Of a stretch of 5,155 bases of DNA, positions 1 through 5,155 are shown piece after piece. Below the pieces are notes generated by a model. It was not told the origin of the DNA and did not search any database. It saw only the letters and a list, made by a program, of their open reading frames with translations. Numbering within the stretch: the stretch's first letter is position 1; every line of letters begins with the position of its first letter. The stretch is from Acidobacteriota bacterium (GTDB taxonomy: Bacteria > Acidobacteriota > Terriglobia > UBA7540), in the NCBI GenBank assembly GCA_021789565.1, contig JAJYJL010000741.1:1-5155 (forward strand), read 5' to 3'. A program made the translations under genes and the position numbers.

Positions 1-1
1 A

Positions 2-880
2 ACCACGCGCTTGCAGGTGGACCAGGTGATGCGCAATATCAGCAAGCGGCAGATCCGCTGGGGCATCTGGCACCTGATCCAGAATGATGCCGCAGATGCG
101 AATGATCCTTCCAGGCCGAACCCGGAGCTTTATGTGTACATCCCGCTGAATCCTCACAGCATGTTTCCCGGAGGCTATTACCATCCTTACGGCGACGCCC
201 GCAATCCCAGCTACCAGACCATTGATGACGGCCACATGCTGCGCATCCATTATGAATACCGCGTGGGCAAAGTGGCGGCTGATTCTGACGCCGGCTGGTA
301 TGCCGTGGTGAACGGCCAGAAAGATGCCTGCCTGGTGGAATCGTTCAAGCATTTTCCCGGCCAGGAGTACCCCGACAACGCTTCCGTCGAATCGTGGAAC
401 GACGGCCCGGGGCACATCTCGCGCGGTCCGTTTTTCCAGACCCTGCCTGACGATCCCATGACGACTCCATACTTTTTGGAAACGGAAGTGATGAGCCCTT
501 ACGCCACGCTCGATCCCGGCCAAGAGTACGAATTCACGGTCCACTGGGCGCCTACGCGTTTGCCGAACCCCGTGGTGAATACCGTCTGGGTCGGCGCAAT
601 CAGCAAGCCGCTTTCCGCAGATGTCTCGGGCGACCGGGTTGCTTTGAAGGGAGTGTTCGGGGTGTTTGTTCCGGGCACCGCAGAAGCCGTTTTCTACAGC
701 GCCATGGGAGAGGAACTTGGCCGGCAAACGCTTCAGGCTGTCGATCCTCGCCAGGTCGTTCGGCTGGATAAGACGGTGGCGCTTCCGGCCGACGCATTCC
801 GGGTCAGCCTTCGCGTGGTTGACGCGCAGGGTCAGAACCGCGGCTTCCTGGGGAACGTGATCTTAAGAAAAAGCAACTGA
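2..880 (+). CDS. DUF4380-like protein, galactose-mutarotase-like fold (5' end missing)
   Basis: The reading frame is open from the left edge to a TGA at 878-880, giving about 292 visible residues. A TTG at 11 could be read as a start, but the frame continues upstream in the same style and the protein seems to begin mid-domain, so I treat it as 5'-truncated. The first visible segment (nt 11-85) has the pattern of beta-sandwich sugar-binding/mutarotase-like proteins: a tract like 'V..VMRNIS.RQIRWGIWHLIQ', i.e. a tN.s...irwgiW.l.q strand pair. Near nt 480-550 follows 'ETEVMSPYATLDPGQEYEFTVHW', a typical strand-turn-strand with a PG turn. A small C-terminal beta-rich domain (about nt 600-870) ends the protein. 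No membrane segment is visible; any signal peptide would lie off the window. The DUF4380 assignment rests on remembered family style and is moderate; no enzymatic activity is claimed. Its stop is 10 bases from the stop of the convergent ribokinase gene. Confidence 0.6.
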   Translation, partial: TTRLQVDQVMRNISKRQIRWGIWHLIQNDAADANDPSRPNPELYVYIPLNPHSMFPGGYYHPYGDARNPSYQTIDDGHMLRIHYEYRVGKVAADSDAGWYAVVNGQKDACLVESFKHFPGQEYPDNASVESWNDGPGHISRGPFFQTLPDDPMTTPYFLETEVMSPYATLDPGQEYEFTVHWAPTRLPNPVVNTVWVGAISKPLSADVSGDRVALKGVFGVFVPGTAEAVFYSAMGEELGRQTLQAVDPRQVVRLDKTVALPADAFRVSLRVVDAQGQNRGFLGNVILRKSN

Positions 881-890
881 CGTTTCTGAA

Positions 891-1844
891 TCAAGCCTGC
901 TTCTGCGCCCCGCTGGCTCGCGAGGCAAAGGCTTCCACTTCTTCACGCGTTGGAAGCGACGGCAGCGCGCCAAGCTTGGTTACAGCCAGCGCTCCGGCCA
1001 GGTTTGCATAGCGCATCGCGTCTTCAATCTTTTCGCCCGCAGCGAGCTTCACGGTCAGGGCCGCGGTAAAGGCATCCCCCGCCGCAGTGGGGTCCACCGC
1101 TTTGATCCTTGCGGCCGGGAAGTGGCGCGCCCCTTCAGAGGTGGCCAGCATCGAGCCGTCGCTGCCCATCTTCACCACCACAGTTTCCGCGCCCAGTTCG
1201 AGAAGTTTCCGGGCTGCTACTTCCACGGATTCCCGTCCGCCGACCGTCTGCTTGCTTAGCGCTTCAAGTTCTGTCTCATTCGGTGAAATGATATCGGCGA
1301 GCTTCAGTATCTCCGTCGAACATTGTCGCGGCGGGCCTGCATCCAGCACGGTCAGTTTTCCGGCTTTGCGGCCCGCCCGCAGAACCGCTTCCACTGTCTC
1401 CATGGGAATTTCCAGCACTGTGAGGACGGCGTCGGCTTCCGCAATCGCCTCTTGCGCGCGATCGATATCGTCAGGTGTAAGGGTGCGATTGGCCCCCGGG
1501 TCGACCACTATTGAATTGTTTCCGCTGGGATAGATACTGATGAAGGCGCACCCTGATGAGCGACCTTCTTCGCGCCGTACCCACTTGGTATCGATTCCGT
1601 TTGCCTCGAGATGCCCAGCCAGAAAATCGCCAATGATGTCCTTGCCCACCGCGCCGATGAAGGTCACATTTGCTCCCAGGCGCTTGACGGCAACCGCCTG
1701 ATTGGCACCCTTGCCGCCCGGAAAAAATTTCAGATTGGCCGCCAGAATGTTCTCTCCCTCGCGGGGAGGGTGGTCGGCGTTGACTACCACGTCGAAATTG
1801 CTGCTGCCCACCACCACAACTCGAACATCTTCAACAGGTTTCAC
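891..1844 (-). CDS. rbsK: Ribokinase (PfkB family carbohydrate kinase)
   Basis: Phosphorylates D-ribose with ATP to D-ribose 5-phosphate in the cytoplasm, feeding the pentose phosphate and nucleotide pathways. The 317 residues are close to the usual 300-310. Visible PfkB/ribokinase landmarks in order are: the N-terminal sugar-binding GSSNFD (residues 13-18, matching GSINAD in E. coli RbsK); GGKGANQA (43-50, PfkB signature 1); Glu145 in VLEIP, matching the E. coli QLE sugar-site glutamate; PNETE (188-192); and DPTAAGDAF (251-259), the anion-hole/catalytic motif with Asp257 as catalytic base. The C-terminal stretch around ALAVTKLGALPSLP (285-298) matches the ribokinase nucleotide and monovalent-cation region. 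The start is GTG at 1844-1842, chosen because a perfect AGGAGG lies 5 bases upstream and conserved sequence begins within ten residues. The gene diverges from the ACT gene and converges on the DUF4380-like gene. No ribose transporter or LacI-type regulator is in view. Another PfkB sugar substrate cannot be excluded, but the match to RbsK is good throughout. Confidence 0.93.
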   Translation of the reverse strand: MKPVEDVRVVVVGSSNFDVVVNADHPPREGENILAANLKFFPGGKGANQAVAVKRLGANVTFIGAVGKDIIGDFLAGHLEANGIDTKWVRREEGRSSGCAFISIYPSGNNSIVVDPGANRTLTPDDIDRAQEAIAEADAVLTVLEIPMETVEAVLRAGRKAGKLTVLDAGPPRQCSTEILKLADIISPNETELEALSKQTVGGRESVEVAARKLLELGAETVVVKMGSDGSMLATSEGARHFPAARIKAVDPTAAGDAFTAALTVKLAAGEKIEDAMRYANLAGALAVTKLGALPSLPTREEVEAFASRASGAQKQA

Positions 1845-1849
1845 AATGG

Positions 1850-1855
1850 CCTCCT
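1850..1855 (-). promoter_or_regulatory. Shine-Dalgarno sequence of rbsK
   Basis: The minus strand reads AGGAGG, then five bases (CCATT), then GTG. This perfect anti-16S match decides the non-ATG start of the ribokinase gene. The ATG overlapping the same site (1858-1856) is in another frame. Confidence 0.85.
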
Positions 1856-1872
1856 CATGCTGCGAGTGAAAA

Positions 1873-1899
1873 CTTATACCGACTTTGCGCCTGGATCAA
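1873..1899 (-). promoter_or_regulatory. Putative sigma70-type promoter of rbsK
   Basis: On the minus strand a -10-like TATAAG (plus-strand 1873-1878, five of six consensus bases) is preceded by TTGATC (1894-1899, four of six) with a short 15-base spacer. A start near 1866 would give a leader of about 20 bases, just enough for the AGGAGG site. The -10 box is good, the -35 box and spacing are weak. This is a prediction by eye only. Confidence 0.35.
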
Positions 1900-1972
1900 C
1901 AGTCGATGGAGCGCTTGCATTGGTAGTTCCAAAACGAGAATTTTAGCTTGCCAGCCCGGTAACCTCACGGCG

Positions 1973-2002
1973 TTTACACCCGGAGCCTTTTCGGCGTATC
2001 CT
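1973..2002 (+). promoter_or_regulatory. Putative sigma70-type promoter of the ACT-domain gene
   Basis: TTTACA (1973-1978, five of six -35 consensus bases) is followed after 18 bases by TATCCT (1997-2002, four of six -10 consensus bases). The predicted start near 2009 would leave about 28 bases before the ATG at 2037, which includes the ribosome binding site. It lies back to back with the predicted rbsK promoter, so the 192-base gap would hold two divergent promoters about 75 bases apart. Prediction by eye only. Confidence 0.35.
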
Positions 2003-2024
2003 CAGCAGATCGTAACTGAGTGGA

Positions 2025-2029
2025 AAGGA
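2025..2029 (+). promoter_or_regulatory. Shine-Dalgarno sequence of the ACT-domain gene
   Basis: AAGGA lies 7 bases before the ATG at 2037, a standard position and spacing. It supports this ATG as the start of the small ACT protein. Confidence 0.7.
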
Positions 2030-2036
2030 ACAAACG

Positions 2037-2432
2037 ATGAGCAAAGCCAGGCAAGTCACCGCTTGGGTTGACAGCAGCCCTGAACAAATCGCCCGCGTGG
2101 CCCGCGCGCTGGCCAAGGCCAGGATCAACATCACGGCCTTCACCTCCTACGGCAGCGGCAGCGAAATCCCTGTCCGGCTGCTGGTCACCAGTCCCGCCCG
2201 GGCCAGGAAGGTGCTTCGCGATCTCGACCTGCGCGTGACCGAAGAGGACGTCCTCAGGCTCACGTTGGCCGACAAGCCCGGCATGCTCGCACAAATTGCG
2301 GAACGGCTTGCACAGGCCCACATCAACATCGACTACAGCTACGAAACGGTCTTGAAAGGCGCCCGGAAGGCTGACCTGGTTCTCGCCGTTTCTGACCTCG
2401 CCGGCGCCGCCAAGGTCTTGAAAGGATTGTAG
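2037..2432 (+). CDS. Tandem ACT-domain protein, probable amino-acid-binding regulator
   Basis: A 131-residue cytoplasmic protein made almost entirely of two ACT domains. The second (about residues 70-131) is classical: a beta strand (VLRLTLA), then the ligand-loop motif DKPGML (79-84), a helix (AQIAERLAQA), then INIDYSY (96-102) and a final strand (ADLVLAV). The first (about 6-68) has the same order: QVTAWV, SSPEQIARVARALAKA, INITAF, then IPVRLLV. It carries SPE where the second carries KPG, so its ligand loop is degenerate. ACT domains usually bind amino acids at domain interfaces and act as allosteric modules. Here there is no catalytic or DNA-binding domain, so the partner is unknown; free-standing tandem ACT proteins of about 130-145 residues are known in several phyla. 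The start ATG has a well-placed AAGGA. The gene diverges from rbsK and converges on the acyl-CoA dehydrogenase gene, 64 bases away. The fold is secure; the role is inferred. Confidence 0.88.
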   Translation: MSKARQVTAWVDSSPEQIARVARALAKARINITAFTSYGSGSEIPVRLLVTSPARARKVLRDLDLRVTEEDVLRLTLADKPGMLAQIAERLAQAHINIDYSYETVLKGARKADLVLAVSDLAGAAKVLKGL

Positions 2433-2438
2433 CAATCC
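2424..2438. repeat. Perfect 6-bp inverted repeat around the ACT-gene stop codon
   Basis: GGATTG (2424-2429) and CAATCC (2433-2438) form a perfect inverted repeat whose three-base loop is exactly the TAG stop codon (2430-2432). No T-run follows on the plus strand, so it is not a convincing intrinsic terminator. On the minus strand the hairpin is followed by only TTT. It could be a weak bidirectional 3' element between the convergent genes or simply chance. Confidence 0.4.
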
Positions 2439-2496
2439 GGACAAAGTCACGGCCGAGTGCCGAACCTGTTGAGCGTAGCGCGAAAAAATATCGTCC

Positions 2497-4293
2497 CTAA
2501 GCAAACGGATAACGGCCGCACTCGACGGCACGGTTCGCCACCTGCCGTTTTAAGCCGATCACGTCCGGCGATGTTCGGCGCAGAAAGCGCCGCAGGACCG
2601 CAAGCTGCGTCCGCAGCGTGTCACCCTCTGAGATTCTGGCAAGTGCGCGCCTGGCATCCGTTTCAATGCGGTCAGCCGCGTCGTATGCAAAAATTCGTGT
2701 GGTGTCAATTTCTGCCGCGCAGGTATCCGTGGAAGATTTGCCGATCTTTTTGCGCGTTCGGAGCAGCACGCTTTCCATCGCATAAATCTCCATCACCAGG
2801 TTGCTGATCACGGCTACTACTTCCTGCTCTTCAGCAAGCGTCTGCAGGTATTTCTGCACGGCGCTTCCTGCAACCAGCAAGGTCGCTTTTCTTGCGCCTT
2901 CCAGCACCGCGGCCACGTCGGCAAGCGGTTCGTCGTCTTCGGGCGCCTCGCCTGAAGAGGTGCTGAGAATCTCGTCCAGGAGTTTTTGTGCTGCGGGAAT
3001 CAATCCGAGTTCCCCCTTCATCGAACGTTTCAGCAGCATGTCGGTAATCAGCAGCCGGTTGATCTCATTCGTTCCCTCGAAGATCCGGTTCACGCGCTGA
3101 TCGCGATAGGCGCGCTCCACTTCATACTCGCTGGAAAATCCATAACCGCCAAAAATCTGCACGGCCTCGTCAACAATCCAATCCAGGGTTTCGGTCCCCA
3201 CCACCTTCAGGATCGAGCATTCGACGGCGTACTCGCGCAGCGCCGCAAGAATTTGCCCGCTTGCTCCAGACGAACCCAGATCGACCCCCTCAAGCATCTG
3301 GTCGATCAGGCCGCCGGTACGGTACGACAGGCTTTCCGTTGCGTATGTCAAGGTCACCATCTCGCCCAGCTTTTCCTTGATCAGACCGAAGTCAGCGATC
3401 TTCCGCCCGAAGGCCTCACGCTGTCTGGCCCAGCTCACGGACTCCGCAATCAGGAATTTCGCCGCGCCCACGCATCCCGCGCCCAGCTTCAGCCGGCCCA
3501 TGTTCAGGATGTTGAAAGCGATCAGATGGCCCTTGCCAACCTCGCCCAGAACGTTTTCCACCGGCACAGGAACGTTTTCAAAATTAATGGGCGTGGTGGA
3601 TGAACCGCGAATGCCCATCTTGTGTTCCTCTGCGCCCGGCGAAACCCCTGGAAAACTGCGCTCGACGATAAACGCCGTAAACTTCTCTCCGTCCACTTTT
3701 GCGAACACGATGAACACGTCGGCAAAGCCGCCGTTGGTAATCCACATCTTGGAGCCGTCCAGGATGTAATGCTTGCCGTCGGCGCTGAGCACGGCCCGCG
3801 TTTTGCAATTGAGCGCGTCCGAAGCCGACCCTTCTTCGCTCAATGCGTAAGCGCCAACCCACTCGGCGCTCGCAAGGCGCGGAACGTATCTTGCTTTCTG
3901 CTCCTCGGTCCCGAAGTAGGCAATGGGAAGAACGCCGATGCCAGCCTGCGCGCCGATGGTCGCCGTCCACGAACCGTTGCGGGCGGTCTTTTCCGCCACG
4001 ATGATGGATGAAATCTTGTCGAGTTCGAGGCCGCCGTACTTCTGCGGAATGTCCGTGGCAGGCAGCCCGATTTCCGCCGCCTTCCTGAGGAGTTCCCGCA
4101 GGAGGGGCAGATCTTTCTTTTCGATCTCGTCCACGCGCGGAATAACTTCCTGCTGCATGAACTCTTCAGCAGTTTGCGCGATCAGGCGGTGCTGGTCCGT
4201 TATGTCCTCCGGCGTAAAAATCTCTTCCGGCCTGCGCTGCTCGATAAGAAAACTGCCGCCCTTAATCCGCTGTTTTGCTTCGCCGGTTGTCAT
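2497..4293 (-). CDS. fadE: Acyl-CoA dehydrogenase, FadE/VLCAD type with C-terminal extension
   Basis: FAD-dependent oxidation of acyl-CoA to trans-2-enoyl-CoA, the first step of beta-oxidation, passing electrons to ETF. The 598 residues exceed the roughly 380 of short/medium-chain enzymes and match the VLCAD-like class of Bacillus FadE (YusJ, about 594). Order: N-terminal segment KGGSFLIE (11-18) as in Bacillus FadE; helical N domain (about 30-145); flavin-contact beta domain with LSEEGSASDA (151-160) and WITNGGFADVF (184-194); helical C domain with REAFGRKIADF (292-302) and IFGGYGF...YEVERAYRD (380-398); catalytic Glu406 in RIFEGTNEIN. A helical C-terminal domain (about 435-598) follows, used for membrane association or dimerisation in VLCAD/ACAD9. 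ATG 4293-4291 is chosen because GAGGA lies 4 bases upstream and family similarity starts at residue 11; the open frame continues to 4506 but would overlap the thiolase and looks non-coding. It follows the thiolase gene on the same strand, probably one operon. The motif usually read TEPxAGSD is altered here. Confidence 0.93.
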   Translation of the reverse strand: MTTGEAKQRIKGGSFLIEQRRPEEIFTPEDITDQHRLIAQTAEEFMQQEVIPRVDEIEKKDLPLLRELLRKAAEIGLPATDIPQKYGGLELDKISSIIVAEKTARNGSWTATIGAQAGIGVLPIAYFGTEEQKARYVPRLASAEWVGAYALSEEGSASDALNCKTRAVLSADGKHYILDGSKMWITNGGFADVFIVFAKVDGEKFTAFIVERSFPGVSPGAEEHKMGIRGSSTTPINFENVPVPVENVLGEVGKGHLIAFNILNMGRLKLGAGCVGAAKFLIAESVSWARQREAFGRKIADFGLIKEKLGEMVTLTYATESLSYRTGGLIDQMLEGVDLGSSGASGQILAALREYAVECSILKVVGTETLDWIVDEAVQIFGGYGFSSEYEVERAYRDQRVNRIFEGTNEINRLLITDMLLKRSMKGELGLIPAAQKLLDEILSTSSGEAPEDDEPLADVAAVLEGARKATLLVAGSAVQKYLQTLAEEQEVVAVISNLVMEIYAMESVLLRTRKKIGKSSTDTCAAEIDTTRIFAYDAADRIETDARRALARISEGDTLRTQLAVLRRFLRRTSPDVIGLKRQVANRAVECGRYPFA

Positions 4294-4438
4294 GGATTCC
4301 TCGTTTTCTGGCGCCGGAACAGGCCGTCCGCGGGTGGCCGAGTCTTCGTCTCCGGCTGTTTGTTCAGTCGCAAAAAAGCTTCGTCTCCCGTAGGCGCCAA
4401 AATCGCCTTGAAAATTCCCCCGCGAGCAGCCTGGAATT
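4294..4438 (-). other. Thiolase-fadE intergenic leader with a short direct repeat
   Basis: This 145-base gap separates the thiolase stop from the fadE start. It holds two copies of the 10-mer GGAGACGAAG on the minus strand (plus-strand 4379-4388 and 4344-4353), 35 bases apart. The second copy lies inside an imperfect hairpin (plus-strand 4337-4356; six pairs with one bulged base, 7-base loop) not followed by a T-run. A six-base T-run occurs just 3' of the first copy on the minus strand (plus-strand 4373-4378), but without a clear GC stem directly before it. I see no convincing promoter or terminator and no small gene. Confidence 0.4.
4298..4302 (-). promoter_or_regulatory. Shine-Dalgarno sequence of fadE
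   Basis: On the minus strand GAGGA stands 4 bases before the ATG at 4293. The spacing is slightly short but acceptable. It supports this start over the far upstream in-frame alternatives, up to 4506, which lie inside the thiolase gene. Confidence 0.6.
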
Positions 4439-5155
4439 CTACTGAAGGTTCTCGAAAATCCCTGCCGCGCCCATGCCGCCGCCGATGCACATGGTCGCCA
4501 TGCCATAGCGCGCCTTCCGGCGCGTCATTTCTCCGAGCAGCGTGGCCGTCAGCTTGGCGCCGGTGCAACCAAGCGGGTGCCCCAGCGCGACTGCTCCGCC
4601 GTTGACGTTGGTGATCTCCGGATCGAGCCCGGCCTCACGAATGACCGCCAGAGCCTGCACAGCAAAAGCTTCATTCAGCTCAATGAGCTCGATGTCCCCA
4701 AGCTTGAGGCCCGCGAACTTCAGCGCCTTCGGGATAGCAAATACCGGCCCCATGCCCATCTCCTCCGGCAGAGTGCCCGCGGTGGCGTAACCGACAAAAC
4801 GCGCCAGCGGCTTCGCTCCAAGAACTCTTGCCTTTTCCGCAGACATCACCACCACCGCCGCTGCACCGTCGCTCATCTGTGAGGCATTTCCCGCGGTCAC
4901 CGTTCCGCTGACATGAAACGCCGGCTTCAGCTTCGCCAGCGCTTCGGGCGATGTATCGCGGCGCGGGCCTTCATCGGTGTCAAAAGTAATCCTTCGGGTC
5001 TGCGGCATGCCGTTGCCGTTCATCTCGATTTCCACCACCTCGATTGGCACGATCTCCTCTCTAAACCTGCCCGCGTCAATGGCGGCAACAGCGCGCTGGT
5101 GGCTGCGCAGCGCAAAATCATCCTGCCGCTCGCGAGTGATGTGATATTTCCGGGC
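4439..5155 (-). CDS. fadA: Acetyl-CoA acyltransferase (thiolase), 5' end missing
   Basis: Thiolytic cleavage of 3-ketoacyl-CoA by CoA, the last step of each beta-oxidation cycle. The frame is open from the right edge to a TAG at 4441-4439, giving 238 residues, about the C-terminal 60% of a usual thiolase of about 390. The fragment opens in the mid-protein thiolase pattern [17 protein letters not shown] (6-22), then G.F..EIVPI. Further motifs are [14 protein letters not shown] (92-105), [11 protein letters not shown] (159-169) with the active-site Asn, [18 protein letters not shown] (183-200) with His193, and [14 protein letters not shown] (222-235) with Cys223 as the general acid/base cysteine. 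The nucleophilic N-terminal cysteine lies outside the window. An internal GTG (5050-5048) is not the start, since conserved sequence continues upstream. The CIGGGMGAA ending resembles Bacillus-type FadA or acetyl-CoA acetyltransferase more than E. coli FadA. With fadE next on the same strand, a fatty-acid oxidation role is more likely than PHB or ketone metabolism. Confidence 0.93.
   Translation of the reverse strand, partial: ARKYHITRERQDDFALRSHQRAVAAIDAGRFREEIVPIEVVEIEMNGNGMPQTRRITFDTDEGPRRDTSPEALAKLKPAFHVSGTVTAGNASQMSDGAAAVVVMSAEKARVLGAKPLARFVGYATAGTLPEEMGMGPVFAIPKALKFAGLKLGDIELIELNEAFAVQALAVIREAGLDPEITNVNGGAVALGHPLGCTGAKLTATLLGEMTRRKARYGMATMCIGGGMGAAGIFENLQ

Noticed and set aside
1087..1533. 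A 148-codon open frame on the plus strand inside rbsK
   Set aside because: It is antisense to a complete ribokinase and is very Ser/Ala/Arg-rich, typical of a shadow frame.
2348..2425. 12-base direct repeat GGTCTTGAAAGG at 2348-2359 and 2414-2425
   Set aside because: Both copies are in the same reading frame and encode VLKG in the ACT protein; shared codon choice for a recurring short peptide explains it.
2450..2462. Possible terminator hairpin CGGC...GCCG in the ACT-fadE gap
   Set aside because: The stem has only four pairs with a five-base loop and no T-run follows on either strand.
1974..2531. A 185-codon open frame on the minus strand over the ACT gene
   Set aside because: It is antisense to a well-supported ACT-domain gene with promoter and ribosome binding site, and resembles no family. 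Long antisense frames are common in GC-rich DNA.
2986..3603. A 205-codon open frame on the plus strand inside fadE
   Set aside because: It lies antisense to the conserved core of the acyl-CoA dehydrogenase, is rich in His/Gln/Arg as expected of a shadow frame, and has no recognisable domain.
4294..4506. In-frame extension of the acyl-CoA dehydrogenase frame upstream, adding 71 residues
   Set aside because: It overlaps the thiolase gene by 68 bases, its residues look low-quality (Arg/Ser/Ala-rich), and family similarity begins only just after the ATG at 4293, which has its own ribosome binding site.
3622..4605. Overlapping plus-strand open frames (3622-4011, 3923-4393, 4174-4605)
   Set aside because: They mirror the fadE and thiolase genes on the other strand, mutually overlap and have no family-like composition.
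4439..5050. Reading the thiolase as a complete gene starting at the GTG 5050-5048
   Set aside because: The frame upstream of this GTG encodes conserved thiolase sequence ([15 protein letters not shown]) up to the window edge, so the gene is simply truncated by the window.
1..5155. tRNA, rRNA, CRISPR array, insertion sequence, attachment site or origin
   Set aside because: No cloverleaf-like, spaced-repeat, transposase or iteron pattern was seen on reading both strands; nearly all of the window is accounted for by metabolic genes.

Overview
The window reads as ordinary chromosomal DNA from a GC-rich bacterium (roughly 60% GC by eye). It carries five protein-coding genes, two of them cut by the window edges. 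The thiolase plus long acyl-CoA dehydrogenase pair resembles the fadA-fadE arrangement of the Bacillus fadNAE operon. That arrangement also occurs in several environmental phyla, and base composition and gene style make an Acidobacteriota-like genome my best guess. This is an inference; nothing in the window fixes the taxon. I see no RNA gene, insertion sequence, CRISPR array, phage gene or origin.

Layout. (1) Positions 2-880, + strand: the 3' part of a gene for a protein with a DUF4380 / galactose-mutarotase-like beta-sandwich look, function unknown. (2) Positions 891-1844, - strand: a complete ribokinase (rbsK) with a GTG start behind a strong AGGAGG ribosome binding site. It runs convergently into gene 1 with only 10 bases between the stop codons. 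(3) Positions 1845-2036: a divergent intergenic region with a plausible promoter in each direction. (4) Positions 2037-2432, + strand: a small free-standing tandem ACT-domain protein, probably an amino-acid-sensing regulator. Its stop codon lies in the loop of a perfect 6-bp inverted repeat. (5) Positions 2497-4293, - strand: a 598-residue VLCAD/FadE-type acyl-CoA dehydrogenase. (6) Positions 4439-5155, - strand: the C-terminal 238 residues of a FadA-type thiolase that begins beyond the right edge.

How the genes work together. The thiolase and the acyl-CoA dehydrogenase are on the same strand, thiolase first. They supply the last and first steps of a fatty-acid beta-oxidation turn, so they probably form one operon; a fadB/fadN-type hydratase/dehydrogenase gene would be expected further upstream, outside the window. 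Ribokinase feeds free ribose into the pentose phosphate pool, and the ACT protein probably senses an amino acid. I see no functional link between these two genes and the fad genes beyond proximity.

I looked for an undescribed system and did not find one. The findings are small local oddities with modest scores.
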